A program made the position numbers and the translations under genes. Of a stretch of 64,000 nt of DNA, positions 1-7,891 are shown piece by piece. Under the pieces are notes generated by a model, which saw nothing but the letters and a program-made list of their open reading frames with translations, made no database searches and was not told where the DNA came from. Source of the DNA: Bradyrhizobium icense (GTDB taxonomy: Bacteria > Pseudomonadota > Alphaproteobacteria > Rhizobiales > Xanthobacteraceae); contig NZ_CP016428.1 in NCBI RefSeq assembly GCF_001693385.1, positions 3,472,001 to 3,536,000 of the forward strand. Direction: 5' to 3'. Numbering within the stretch: position 1 is the stretch's first letter; each line of letters starts with the position of its first letter.

Positions 1-329
1 CCGTCCGTCGGCAACGACCATTTCTCGATCACACCCCAATGATCCATGTCGGTGATCGGCTTGATGGCCTCGTTGACCCACTTGTTGACCCGCAGTAGAT
101 CCCGCCACGCCGTCTGCGACATCACGATGTCGCGCGGCTGTGAAGAGCCGCCACGGCATTCGCTCGCGTTCTCGGCGCAGAATTCGACCCAGCCGATCGG
201 CGAACGCGCGGCCTCGCCGAGGCTGGCATAGAGAACGTCGCCGGCTTTCGCCGAAACGCTCATCGAAGCGCTCATTCCCAACAGGACGGCGATAACCGCC
301 AGTCCCTTCCCGTGTCCCCTGAACAACAT
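1..329 (-). CDS. Transglutaminase-like cysteine peptidase, N-terminal part (gene runs off the left edge)
   Basis: The reading frame opens at ATG 329-327 and is still open at base 1, so only about 109 N-terminal residues are visible. It starts with a basic tip and a hydrophobic segment that looks like a signal peptide, with a cut near SAKAG. The mature start (LYASLGEAARSPIGWVEFC) and the later segment with W, N-K-W-V-N and KPITDMDHWG match the bacterial transglutaminase-like cysteine protease family (BTLCP, formerly DUF920), which is periplasmic in rhizobia. The catalytic Cys-His-Asp lie mostly beyond the edge, so activity cannot be judged here. The family assignment is by recognition. Confidence 0.75.
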   Translation of the reverse strand, partial: MLFRGHGKGLAVIAVLLGMSASMSVSAKAGDVLYASLGEAARSPIGWVEFCAENASECRGGSSQPRDIVMSQTAWRDLLRVNKWVNEAIKPITDMDHWGVIEKWSLPTD

Positions 330-462
330 TGTGGCCCCCGTTTCTTGTTGGGACCACGTTTCGCACAAAGGATTTGCGCCGCCGCTAAGTAAGGCAAGTA
401 CATTTAACGTGAATACTGGTAAAGCTGGCGACAAATTCGATCTATACTTGAATCGAACTCGA

Positions 463-500
463 GTAAAATTTGAAACAACTGCAATTGATTCAAATTTTAC
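463..500. repeat. AT-rich 12-bp perfect inverted repeat
   Basis: GTAAAATTTGAA at 463-474 is mirrored by TTCAAATTTTAC at 489-500, with a 14-base spacer. It lies 134 bases upstream of the peptidase start codon. It could be an operator or a cruciform; it has no adjacent T-tract, so it is unlikely to be a terminator. Confidence 0.6.
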
Positions 501-588
501 GGATTAACGCCTGTGGCGCTGCAGTACCAGCGGATGCGCGGGCAAAAGCGCCCCGCGTTAACCGACTTTGGCTGCTGCCGGACAGCGA

Positions 589-622
589 AAGGGCGGCATC
601 CGGCAACCCGGTTACCGCCCTT
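589..622 (-). terminator. Probable terminator of the dual PilZ gene
   Basis: AAGGGCGG (589-596) pairs with CCGCCCTT (615-622) around an inner CCGG stem. It lies 39 bases past the PilZ stop codon and is followed on the minus strand by only a short TTTC run, so it is a moderate rather than strong intrinsic terminator. Confidence 0.5.
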
Positions 623-660
623 GGAGGCTGAAAAGTCAGGGGTTTTCGACGGTTGGCGCT

Positions 661-1278
661 TTACCGCGCGGTAACCGCGTCTTCGAGCGTTTCGGCGACC
701 TGCTCGTGGACGAACTCCAGCGCAAAGCCTTCTTCGAGGTTTCGCACCACGCGGGACTGCACCTTGCCGAGCATGACCAGCGATTTCAGCGGCGGGCGGT
801 TCTCCGCGGCGATCGCAGCGCCCGACAGCGACAGGTCGATGATGCGGCAGGTCATCTTGCTGCCGTCCTCGAGGGTCAGTAGCGCAATCGGGTTGCGCGG
901 CACGATGCGGTCGTGGCGGCGGTCCTCCGGCAGATTGAGGATATCGCGGTTGGCGAGCCAGGTGAGCTGGGCGGCGAGCTTGTCGCGCTTGCGCGCGGTG
1001 GCGCCGACCGTCATGGCAAAGCCGTTGTCGATGATGCGGGTGATCTTGCCCTCGACCCGGCCGATATGGTCGAGATAGGCGATCACGCGGTCGCCGACGT
1101 TGCCGATGCCGGGCGCCAGTAGCGCCAGTCCCCCCGGCGACATGTTAATAATCTGGCAAGGAAATTCGCGGCGATCCGGCAGCATGTAGCGGCCGAGCAA
1201 GTGAACCTTGACGCGCTGGAAGCGCCTCCGCTCCTCCGCGGACGGCACAGTGGTTGTTTTCTTTTGCGCAAACGACAT
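661..1278 (-). CDS. Protein with two PilZ domains
   Basis: The product is about 205 aa with two PilZ units in tandem. Unit 1 has the arginine-rich entry ERRRFQR and the NMSPGG motif; unit 2 has EDRRHDR and DLSLSG. These correspond to the RxxxR and D/NxSxxG motifs that bind cyclic di-GMP in this family, so both units look binding-competent. There is no membrane segment or output domain, which suggests a cytoplasmic adaptor. I chose ATG 1278; an in-frame GTG at 1287 (three codons earlier) is an alternative. A near-consensus CtrA box lies at 1333-1348. Its target process is unknown; motility or polysaccharide are usual for the family. Confidence 0.85.
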   Translation of the reverse strand: MSFAQKKTTTVPSAEERRRFQRVKVHLLGRYMLPDRREFPCQIINMSPGGLALLAPGIGNVGDRVIAYLDHIGRVEGKITRIIDNGFAMTVGATARKRDKLAAQLTWLANRDILNLPEDRRHDRIVPRNPIALLTLEDGSKMTCRIIDLSLSGAAIAAENRPPLKSLVMLGKVQSRVVRNLEEGFALEFVHEQVAETLEDAVTAR

Positions 1279-1332
1279 CTTCGCCACCAGACAGCCGGTC
1301 TTCGGCGTCAGGAAGACCCTAAGGCCGACAGG

Positions 1333-1348
1333 GTTAACGATGTGTTAG
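1333..1348 (-). promoter_or_regulatory. Near-consensus CtrA box upstream of the PilZ gene
   Basis: Read on the minus strand the site is CTAA-N7-TTAAC, one mismatch from TTAA-N7-TTAAC. It lies about 55 bases upstream of the PilZ start codon. It is weaker evidence than the three exact boxes elsewhere in the window. Confidence 0.4.
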
Positions 1349-1371
1349 CGGCGGTTGCAGGAAGTGGGCAA

Positions 1372-2565
1372 TCACGCGGCCTGCGGTCGCAGCGCAACAA
1401 TCCGGTTGTATCCCCAAAGCAATACCGGGCACGCAAGCAGGGCCGCCGTCCCGAAGTCGAGTGCCGCCGCCGCGCTACCGGCCCATTTGGCGATGGCGCC
1501 AGCGATCGCCGGGCCCAGCATCATCACGACGTAGAAGACGGTGAAGAAAATACCCATCCCGATCGCACGCGTCTGAGGCTCCAACACACGCGCGGGCAGG
1601 CTCATGATTGGCCCTGCGGGCAGGGCGCTGATCGCGCCGATCGCAATCACAATGGGAATCACGGCCTCGCTGCGAGGCAGCATCAGCATCAATAGCGCGA
1701 ACAGCAGGCACCCGATGACAAGCACCGATTGCGGCCGCTCGGTCCAATCAGCCAGAAATCCGCCGGCTATTCCGCTCAACGCTGCGAGCCACAGCACGAT
1801 GCTGATGGCCGAGCCGGCCGCCGTGATCGACCAGCCGCGTTCGACCAGCAGCGTCGGGCCGAAACTGAAAATCATCGTGAAGCCGATATTGAACACGCCC
1901 CAGATCAGACCCGCGATGATCACGGCGAAGAGGGTGTTGCGGTCGAGCCGGGAGGGGGCTGAAGGCGCGGCTGCAGCAATAGACGGCGATCGATAGCCCA
2001 CAACAAGAAGCGGGATGCCAAGGCCGATCAGCGCGGCAACCGAAAGGTAGGCCGCGCTGACACCATAGACGGTGCCGACCGCGGGCAGGGTCAAAAGGGA
2101 GGTTGCAATGCCGGCCGGCCACGAAGTGACGAAGATGGCCATTGCGGTCGCGATTTCCTTGCCGGCGAACCAGTCGGTGACCATTTTCGTCATCATGACG
2201 CCGAGTAAGACGGCGCCACCGCCGGCGATCAGTCGACCTGCAATTTGCCAGCCCCAGGAATCCGAGGCCACCATGGCCAGTTGGCCGATCAACATCAGCA
2301 ATAGTGCGCCTGCCACTGTGGCCTTGTCTCCAAGCCTTCTTCCGATCTCGCCGCCCGGCAGCGACAGCGCGACTCCCGGCGTGAGATAGAGGCCGATCAG
2401 GAGCCCGATATCGGCAAGGCTGGCATCGAATTTGGCGCCGAGCAGCGGCGCAACCGCAGCGACGCTCTGAAACTGGAACGCCATGGTGAGCCGTACAATG
2501 AACAGTACGGCCAGAATACCCCAGCGATTGCGCAACGCTCTCTCCTCGACCGGGTGGACCGACAC
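1372..2565 (-). CDS. MFS transporter (CynX/NimT-like)
   Basis: This is a 397-aa protein with about twelve hydrophobic segments and two six-helix halves, the usual length for a major facilitator permease. The loop after helix 2 (GGEIGRRLGDK) is the family's conserved G-x-x-x-D/E-R-x-G-R-R-type loop. A short soluble N-terminus precedes helix 1. The frame opens at GTG 2565, and no strong ribosome site separates this from later starts. Overall composition resembles the CynX/NimT branch (organic anion or nitroimidazole-type efflux), but the substrate cannot be read from the sequence. It stands alone, between the PilZ gene and a small anchored protein. Confidence 0.8.
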   Translation of the reverse strand: MSVHPVEERALRNRWGILAVLFIVRLTMAFQFQSVAAVAPLLGAKFDASLADIGLLIGLYLTPGVALSLPGGEIGRRLGDKATVAGALLLMLIGQLAMVASDSWGWQIAGRLIAGGGAVLLGVMMTKMVTDWFAGKEIATAMAIFVTSWPAGIATSLLTLPAVGTVYGVSAAYLSVAALIGLGIPLLVVGYRSPSIAAAAPSAPSRLDRNTLFAVIIAGLIWGVFNIGFTMIFSFGPTLLVERGWSITAAGSAISIVLWLAALSGIAGGFLADWTERPQSVLVIGCLLFALLMLMLPRSEAVIPIVIAIGAISALPAGPIMSLPARVLEPQTRAIGMGIFFTVFYVVMMLGPAIAGAIAKWAGSAAAALDFGTAALLACPVLLWGYNRIVALRPQAA

Positions 2566-2598
2566 GGCGCCGATGCTGGCGCAGTGATTGCGGGTCGC

Positions 2599-2874
2599 CT
2601 ATTTCTGTACCAGTTGATTGAGATCCTGTTTGATCGTGTTCAGGAGCGAATCTAATCGTTCCTGTCGGAACGGCGGTTGTTGGGGAGCGGCTTCAAGGGC
2701 GCGCTCGGGCGGCCCGGATCGAATCGGGCGCTCCGGGAAAACAGGACGCACAGGCTCCTCGGCATACGGCTCGCCTTTGACGAACTCGCCGTGCAGCATG
2801 TCATTACGCCGTCCCATCAGCCAGAGGATCGCCCAATAGGAGACTGCGAAAAAACTACGCAGAAAATACCGATC
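2599..2874 (-). CDS. Small membrane-anchored protein, start codon uncertain
   Basis: From ATG 2817 the frame gives a 72-aa acidic, Pro-rich soluble protein ending DLNQLVQK. The same frame stays open for 19 more codons to a TGA at 2875-2877, and those codons encode a convincing membrane helix (FFAVSYWAILWLM). No ATG, GTG or TTG lies in that extension, only CTG. Either translation starts at a CTG and the real protein is an anchored one of about 88-91 aa, or the gene is damaged at its 5' end, or only the soluble 72-aa form is made. No family was recognised. Confidence 0.5.
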   Translation of the reverse strand, partial: DRYFLRSFFAVSYWAILWLMGRRNDMLHGEFVKGEPYAEEPVRPVFPERPIRSGPPERALEAAPQQPPFRQERLDSLLNTIKQDLNQLVQK

Positions 2875-3040
2875 TCAAACATAGCTCATATCCAATAGGC
2901 CAAGTATCTCTGGCGACACCGATTTCGGTCAAGCCTGCACGGGGCGATTGTGCTTCGCTGCAACGTTTCGGTACGATTAGGATTACCTGGTCCCGCCCGG
3001 CCCGGGCCGGCCCAAAAATGTCAGCAGGCGGAGGAATAAG

Positions 3041-3814
3041 ATGCCCGGAGTGAAGCGACAGCGCGACGGCAACGTCAGTGTGCTCACATTGGATGAGCCC
3101 GACACCCTGAACGCGATGACGCCGGATCTGCTGGGGGATCTCGCCGTTGCCATTGGTGAAGTCAACGACGATCCCGAGGTGCGGGCGCTGGTGCTGACAG
3201 GCGGCGGCCGCGGCTTCTGCTCAGGGCAAAATCTTAAAGCCGCGCAGGTCCTCGGCGAGGACATCGCGGCTGGCGTGATGAAATATTACTGGCCGGCGTT
3301 CAAGGCGATGCGCGAGTGCCGCGTGCCGGTTATCGTCGCCGTCAATGGCGTGGCGGCAGGCGGCGGGTTCAGCCTTGCGATGTCGGGTGACATGATCGTC
3401 GCGGCGCGTTCGGCGCGCTTCATTCAGGTGTTCAGCCGCATCGCACTGGTCCCCGATCTCGGCTCGACCTGGCTGTTGCCGCGCCTCGTCGGCCGGCAAC
3501 GCGCGCTCGAACTGATGATGACCAACGAGCCGCTGTCTGCCGATCTCGCGAAAGAGTGGGGTCTGGTCCGCGAAGTGTTCGACGATGCGGCGCTTCGTGA
3601 TGGCGCGCTCGAGCTGGCGCGTAGGCTTGCCAGCGGCCCGACGCGCGCGCTGGTCGCGACGCGCCGCCTGATCGACGAGAGCGAACATGCCAGCTATGCC
3701 GATCAGTTCCGGCGCGAGATCGAAACACAGGCAGAGATCCGACGGAGTGCCGATGCGATGGAAGGGCGCAACGCTTTTCTCGAGAAACGCGCGGCAGTGT
3801 TCACCGGACGCTGA
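3041..3814 (+). CDS. Enoyl-CoA hydratase/isomerase, PaaG-like
   Basis: This is a 257-aa crotonase-fold enzyme. Both oxyanion-hole segments are present: GGGRGFCSGQNL near residues 53-64 and GVAAGGGFSLAMSGD near 103-117. The segment LVPDLGSTWLLPRLVG carries the Asp typical of PaaG-type ring-opening epoxyphenylacetyl-CoA isomerases rather than the paired Glu of true enoyl-CoA hydratases. A good ribosome site (GGAGG) lies 8 bases before the ATG. No other phenylacetate genes flank it, so the substrate is open: it may be a general acyl-CoA isomerase. It converges with the ABC importer operon, leaving only 9 bases between stops. Confidence 0.85.
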   Translation: MPGVKRQRDGNVSVLTLDEPDTLNAMTPDLLGDLAVAIGEVNDDPEVRALVLTGGGRGFCSGQNLKAAQVLGEDIAAGVMKYYWPAFKAMRECRVPVIVAVNGVAAGGGFSLAMSGDMIVAARSARFIQVFSRIALVPDLGSTWLLPRLVGRQRALELMMTNEPLSADLAKEWGLVREVFDDAALRDGALELARRLASGPTRALVATRRLIDESEHASYADQFRREIETQAEIRRSADAMEGRNAFLEKRAAVFTGR

Positions 3815-3823
3815 GGCCGAAAC

Positions 3824-4552
3824 TCAGCCGACCTGGCCGACGAACTGCTGCAGTTCCGGAGTTCGCGGGGCTGCGAAGACCTCTTTCGGCACGCCTTCTT
3901 CATGCACCCTGCCATGGTGCATGAAGACGAGCTTGGTGCCGACGTCGCGGGCGAAGCGCATTTCATGCGTGACCAGGATCAGCGTCATTCCCTCGCGCGC
4001 CAATTGCTCGACCACGCGCAGCACCTCGTTGACCAGTTCGGGGTCGAGGGCGGACGTGATCTCGTCGCACAGCAGCACCTTCGGCCGCATCGCCAGCGAG
4101 CGAGCAATGGCGACGCGCTGCTGCTGGCCGCCGGAGAGTTCGCTCGGATAGGCGTCCATCTTTTCCGACAATCCGACCTTGGCCAGCATTTCGGCGGCGG
4201 TGGCGCGGGCTTCCGCCTTCGATACCTTGTTGACGACGGTGGGCGCCAGCATGACGTTCTCGGCCGCCGTCAGATGTGGAAACAGGTTGAATTGCTGGAA
4301 CACCATGCCGACGTGACGGCGCAGTTCGCGCAGATTGGTAGCAGCGCCGCCGACCTCGATGCCATCGGCGACGATGGTGCCGGACTGGTAGGTCTCCAGG
4401 CCGTTGATGCAGCGGAGCAGGGTGCTCTTACCCGAGCCGGAGCGGCCGATGATCGCGACCACGTCGCCCTTGGCGATGTCGAGCGAGACGCCTTTCAGCA
4501 CCTCGTTTGCACCAAAACTCTTCCTGACGTCACGGATGCTAACGAGCGACAT
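3824..4552 (-). CDS. Polar amino acid ABC transporter, ATP-binding protein
   Basis: This 242-aa ATPase has Walker A GRSGSGKST (36-44), the signature LSGGQQQR, Walker B VLLCDEITSALD and the switch His in LVTHEM. This pattern (CDEITSALDPE) is the GlnQ/HisP/AotP class that serves polar amino acid importers. It is the last gene of a four-gene leftward operon and overlaps the permease before it by 14 bases, implying translational coupling. The amino acid imported cannot be fixed from the ATPase. Confidence 0.93.
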   Translation of the reverse strand: MSLVSIRDVRKSFGANEVLKGVSLDIAKGDVVAIIGRSGSGKSTLLRCINGLETYQSGTIVADGIEVGGAATNLRELRRHVGMVFQQFNLFPHLTAAENVMLAPTVVNKVSKAEARATAAEMLAKVGLSEKMDAYPSELSGGQQQRVAIARSLAMRPKVLLCDEITSALDPELVNEVLRVVEQLAREGMTLILVTHEMRFARDVGTKLVFMHHGRVHEEGVPKEVFAAPRTPELQQFVGQVG

Positions 4553-5189
4553 TGAGGCGGCCTTCGATTTTCTTCGCCCACCAGGACAGCGGGAAGCACA
4601 GGCAGAAATAGATCAGCGCGACCAGCGAATAGACCAGGAACGGCCGGAAGGTCGCGTTGTTGAGCATGGTGCCGGCCTTGGTCAGCTCGACGAAGCCGAT
4701 GATCGAGGCGAGCGCGGTGCCCTTGATCACCTGCACCGAGAAGCCCACGGTCGGCGCGACCGCGATGCGCGAAGCCTGCGGCAGGATCACGTAGCGCATC
4801 TGCTCGATGTAGCTGAGCGCCAGGCTGGAAGAGGCCTCCCATTGGCCCTTCGGGATCGCTTCGACGCAGCCGCGCCAGATCTCGGTCAGGAACGCGCTGG
4901 TCCAGAACGTCAGCGCCAGCGTCGCGGCCATCCACGGCGAGACTTCGACGCCGAACAGCGCGATGCCGAAGAAGAACAGGAACAACTGCATCAAGAGCGG
5001 CGTGCCCTGGAAGAATTCGATGTAGATCTTGGTGAACCATTCCAGCGGCGCGATCCGCGAGGTGCGCATGAACAGCAGTACCAGCCCGACGATGCCGCCG
5101 CAGAAGAATGCAATCAGCGACAGCACGATGGTCCATTGCGTGGCGATCAAGAGGTTGGAGAGGATGTCCCAGAAGCTGAACTGCAGCAT
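4539..5189 (-). CDS. Polar amino acid ABC transporter permease (second)
   Basis: A 216-aa inner-membrane permease of the His/Glu/Gln/Arg/opine family. It has about five hydrophobic helices and the cytoplasmic coupling-helix motif (AIPKGQWEASSSLALSY), matching the EAA loop that docks on the ATPase. It starts 3 bases after the stop of the partner permease and overlaps the ATPase gene. It would form a heterodimeric channel with the product of 5193-5855. Confidence 0.92.
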   Translation of the reverse strand: MLQFSFWDILSNLLIATQWTIVLSLIAFFCGGIVGLVLLFMRTSRIAPLEWFTKIYIEFFQGTPLLMQLFLFFFGIALFGVEVSPWMAATLALTFWTSAFLTEIWRGCVEAIPKGQWEASSSLALSYIEQMRYVILPQASRIAVAPTVGFSVQVIKGTALASIIGFVELTKAGTMLNNATFRPFLVYSLVALIYFCLCFPLSWWAKKIEGRLNVAR

Positions 5190-5192
5190 GGA

Positions 5193-5855
5193 TCACCTCG
5201 CCTTGAAGATGACGCGGCCGAGCGCGCGCAAGAGCGAACGCGTCAGCATCGCCAGCAGGAGGTAGGCCAGCGCGACCAACAGGTAGACCTCGAAGTTACG
5301 GAAGTTTCGCGAGGCAATGTAGTTCGCGGCATAGGTGAGGTCTTCCGCCGAGATCTGCGACACCACCGCCGATCCCAGCATGACGATGATGATCTGCGAC
5401 GACAGCGCCGGGTAGATTTTTCGAAATGCCTGGTTGAGCACGACGTGGCGCAGCACCTCCCATTTGCTCATGGCGAGGCTCAGGCCGGCCTCGAGATGGC
5501 CCTTCGGAACCGCCTCGATGCCGGCGCGGATGATCTCGGTCGAGTAGGCACCGAGGTTGATCACCATGGCGAGGAAGGCGGCGGTGGTCTCGCTGAGCTT
5601 CAGCCCCAACGCCGGCAGGCCGAAGAAGATGAAGAACAACTGCACGATGAACGGCGTGTTGCGGATCAATTCGACGTACACCGCGACGATGCGGACGAGC
5701 CAGCCGGGTCCAAAGGTGCGCGCCGCGGCGCCTGCGGTGCCGACCGCGACGCCGGCGACCGTCGACACGATCGTCAGCACGATCGTGAAGACGAGCCCGT
5801 ACAGCAGCACGTTCCAGTAGGGAAGCAGTTCTGCGAATTGCAGCTTGTAGGACAC
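5193..5855 (-). CDS. Polar amino acid ABC transporter permease (first)
   Basis: A 220-aa permease homologous to its downstream neighbour, with the EAA-type loop AVPKGHLEAGLSLAMSK and the family's ELIRNTPFIVQLFFIFFGLP segment. It follows the binding-protein gene by 15 bases and precedes the second permease by 3, so all four genes are almost certainly one transcript. Confidence 0.92.
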   Translation of the reverse strand: MSYKLQFAELLPYWNVLLYGLVFTIVLTIVSTVAGVAVGTAGAAARTFGPGWLVRIVAVYVELIRNTPFIVQLFFIFFGLPALGLKLSETTAAFLAMVINLGAYSTEIIRAGIEAVPKGHLEAGLSLAMSKWEVLRHVVLNQAFRKIYPALSSQIIIVMLGSAVVSQISAEDLTYAANYIASRNFRNFEVYLLVALAYLLLAMLTRSLLRALGRVIFKAR

Positions 5856-5870
5856 TGCGGCGCCTTGCGC

Positions 5871-6650
5871 TTAGAAGCCGGGCGGTAACGGTGCCTTCAG
5901 CCACTTCTCCGACAGTTTTCCGATCTCGCCCGATGCCTTGGCCTTGGTGATGATCTCGTTGACCTTGGCGAGCAGCGCCGGCTCGTTCTTGTTGAGCCCG
6001 ACATAGCAGGGGCTGTCCTTGATCACGAATTTCAGCGTCGGGGCGCGGGCAGGGACCTTTTCCGCGATGGCGGCGGCAACCGTGTTGCCGGTGGCGATCA
6101 GGTCGACCTGGCCGGAGACGAAGGCTGCAATGGTCGCGTTGTTGTCCTCGAACCGCTTGACGGTCGCATCCGGGGGGGCGGAGGCGGTCAGCGCCTGCTC
6201 CTCGATCGCGCCGCGGGTGGCGCCGATGGTCTTGCCCTTGAGATCGGCCGCGCTCGCAACCGCGACCGCCTTGGTGCCGAACACGCCGGAGAAGAACGGT
6301 GCATAGGCGATCGAGAAATCGATGACCTTTTCGCGCTCCTCGTTCTTGCCGAGGCTGGAGATCACGAGGTCGGCCTTGTTGGTCTGCAAATAGGGAATGC
6401 GATTGGCGCTGGTCACCGGAATGATTTCGGTCTTCACCCCGAGTTCCTTGCCGATCAGGTTGGCCATATCGATGTCGTAGCCCTGCGGCTTGAGATCGAG
6501 CCCGGCGGAGCCGAACGGCGCAAAATCCTGCGGCACCGCGATCTTGATCACCTTGGACTTCATGATCGAATCGAGGGCGTCGGCATGGGCCTGCGTCGCC
6601 ACCGCGGCAGTGGCAATTGCGGCGGCAAGCATCAATCTCTTGAACAGCAT
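5871..6650 (-). CDS. Polar amino acid ABC transporter, periplasmic binding protein
   Basis: This is a 259-aa family 3 solute-binding protein. I start it at ATG 6650, where a classical signal peptide begins (MLFKRLMLAAAIATAAVATQAHA) with a GGAG ribosome site in front, rather than at an earlier in-frame Met that would add 42 charged residues. The mature protein shows PQDFAPFGSAG and the PQGYDIDMANLIGKELG segment, then DLVISSLGKNEEREKVIDFS, all hallmarks of amino acid binding proteins. It is the first gene of the importer operon, as usual for its dosage. The ligand is unknown. Confidence 0.92.
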   Translation of the reverse strand: MLFKRLMLAAAIATAAVATQAHADALDSIMKSKVIKIAVPQDFAPFGSAGLDLKPQGYDIDMANLIGKELGVKTEIIPVTSANRIPYLQTNKADLVISSLGKNEEREKVIDFSIAYAPFFSGVFGTKAVAVASAADLKGKTIGATRGAIEEQALTASAPPDATVKRFEDNNATIAAFVSGQVDLIATGNTVAAAIAEKVPARAPTLKFVIKDSPCYVGLNKNEPALLAKVNEIITKAKASGEIGKLSEKWLKAPLPPGF

Positions 6651-6877
6651 ACTTGGGATCTCCGAGGTTACGGCGAATACGCGCCCCCGAGATTTCTCTC
6701 GGTGCGTCTCATTCAGCTGATGTGGCCCGGCTCCACGTCGTGGTTCGACCCTGCCTGACGCCTCGCATTTAGGCAATGCTTGGCCGTGCTTTTTTTGAAG
6801 GCGTCTGTGGGTTGTTTTCGGGCATGGTCACGCCACCATGCATTGTGCTCGCGTTCGATAAACCAGTCGGTTCGTGG

Positions 6878-7432
6878 TTACCGCAGGCCTTCATACACCA
6901 TGAAGCCACGCGCGATGGCGAGCTTGCGCAAGGCGCGCGGGACGAGCTTTTGCGGCCGATGCAAATAGCGCCACGACGTTACCTTGAAATCCCTGATCGT
7001 GCCGAGATCGTTTTCGAACGGCGCCAGCAATCCGGTCAGGCTGATCGGCGCATGCGCACGGTGGTTGAATGGCAGCAGCAGCAACTCCAGATGCGCCGTC
7101 GCACCATCTTGCGAAGTGGCGGCGATGCCGGCAATCGCTGCCAGCATTTCTTCTGCGACGTAGCTGATGATGTCCTCGATCTCGCGGCGGCTGTCCGGAG
7201 TGAACAGCGCCGAGAAACTCGTGTCCTTCAGGTCGTGGCCGAGCAGGGCACAGACCCGCGTCCCGGCGACACGAAACGGATAACCGGCCTCGTTGTCGTA
7301 GGACAGCACGAAGATGTCGCCGAGCAACTCGCGCACCGCGCCGGGTTCGATCTCGCTACGGTCCGGCGCCCGCGCATCGCCGCGTTTCGCATCCCAATAA
7401 GCGAAGAACTCGCGGCTCGATGGGTGTTTCAT
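6878..7432 (-). CDS. PAS_5-family single-domain PAS protein
   Basis: I start this 184-aa protein at ATG 7432 (MKHPSSREFFAYWDAKRG), which has AAGGT in front; an earlier Met at 7534 would add a Cys-rich stretch with no family likeness. The domain shows the PAS_5 features: an FAYWDAKRG opening, DRSEIEPGAVRELLGDIFVL, the FRVAGTRVCALLG strand-helix and a C-terminal basic tail. Family members are short sensors or regulators without an enzymatic output; one single-domain PAS protein (MopJ) acts in the Caulobacter cell cycle, but equivalence here is only a possibility. A CtrA box lies about 150 bases upstream. Confidence 0.75.
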   Translation of the reverse strand: MKHPSSREFFAYWDAKRGDARAPDRSEIEPGAVRELLGDIFVLSYDNEAGYPFRVAGTRVCALLGHDLKDTSFSALFTPDSRREIEDIISYVAEEMLAAIAGIAATSQDGATAHLELLLLPFNHRAHAPISLTGLLAPFENDLGTIRDFKVTSWRYLHRPQKLVPRALRKLAIARGFMVYEGLR

Positions 7433-7578
7433 GCTTACCTTTCCCCGGCTTGCCTTGGCGGGACACCTCTGTCCCGCTTTTGCGCAACACGCCTTCCCTT
7501 GTTCGTTGTGCAGGACAGGCTGTGCAGCGTCCATGCCGGGGGCCGCGATTTGGCTGCTTCAGGCGCTGCTTTGCGTTG

Positions 7579-7594
7579 TTAACGTTAAATTAAC
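7579..7594 (+). promoter_or_regulatory. Exact CtrA box (TTAA-N7-TTAAC)
   Basis: TTAACGTTAAATTAAC matches the CtrA full-site consensus TTAA-N7-TTAAC exactly. It sits in the gap between the PAS_5 gene (start 147 bases to the left, leftward) and the candidate small RNA and rhomboid gene (rightward). Confidence 0.6.
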
Positions 7595-7599
7595 TATGA

Positions 7600-7800
7600 G
7601 GTTGGCGGTGGCGCTGCGGCGTGCGTAATGTGGAACGCATCAGGCGGCGCCGGCTTATCTGTCCGGCGCAGTTGGTACACAGGTGGCGTCAAACAGTTTG
7701 GTCATCGCGCGGGGAAGGGCGGGGATGTGATCCCGGCTCCGGGGCGCGAAAAGGCCAGCAAGACAAGGGAGGATGTTCTCAGCATCCTCCCTTTTTCTTT
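7600..7800 (+). ncRNA. Candidate small RNA ending at an orphan terminator
   Basis: A textbook intrinsic terminator on the + strand has no + strand protein gene before it for hundreds of bases. The sequence ahead contains two further hairpins (GCGCCGG...CCGGCGC near 7646-7670 and GGGAT...ATCCC near 7723-7735). I could not match it to 6S, SRP, RNase P or tmRNA. The 5' end is a guess from the CtrA box position. Confidence 0.35.
7765..7800 (+). terminator. Strong intrinsic terminator
   Basis: An 11-bp stem (7765-7775 with 7783-7793) has a 7-base loop and runs into TTTTTCTTTTTTG. The T-tract is on the + strand only, so it ends rightward transcription. Confidence 0.85.
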
Positions 7801-7822
7801 TTTGTTTTTTTGCTAACGACAT

Positions 7823-7876
7823 CGTGTCCCGGACGCGGCTCTGCGTCGCGTCACTGCGCGCCGCGTCCGGGACACG
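7823..7876. repeat. Palindromic dispersed-type repeat
   Basis: A perfect 16-bp inverted repeat (7823-7838 and 7861-7876, core TGTCCCGGACGCGG) encloses 22 bases of CG-rich sequence. It resembles the hairpin repeats common between genes in Bradyrhizobium, and a related unit lies at about 25122-25250. Confidence 0.6.
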
Positions 7877-7891
7877 GGAATAGCTGCGATT

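Larger units (their letters stand above)
330..660. other. Intergenic region between the peptidase and the PilZ gene
   Basis: This stretch has no credible gene. It carries the upstream region of the leftward peptidase gene, an AT-rich 12-bp inverted repeat (463-474 and 489-500) that stands out in this GC-rich DNA, and a hairpin just after the PilZ stop that may terminate that gene. Confidence 0.6.
7433..7891. other. Structured intergenic region with CtrA box, terminator and hairpin repeat
   Basis: This 459-base stretch has no convincing protein gene. It holds, left to right, an exact CtrA box (7579-7594), a GC-rich hairpin (about 7645-7670), a short GGGAT/ATCCC hairpin near 7723-7735, a strong + strand terminator (7765-7800) and a palindromic repeat (7823-7876). 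The order box, hairpins, terminator suggests a small RNA gene on the + strand. Confidence 0.55.

Noticed and set aside
4404..5888. A 494-codon + strand frame over the ABC importer genes
   Set aside because: It covers three real genes on the other strand, with repetitive charged composition and no motif.
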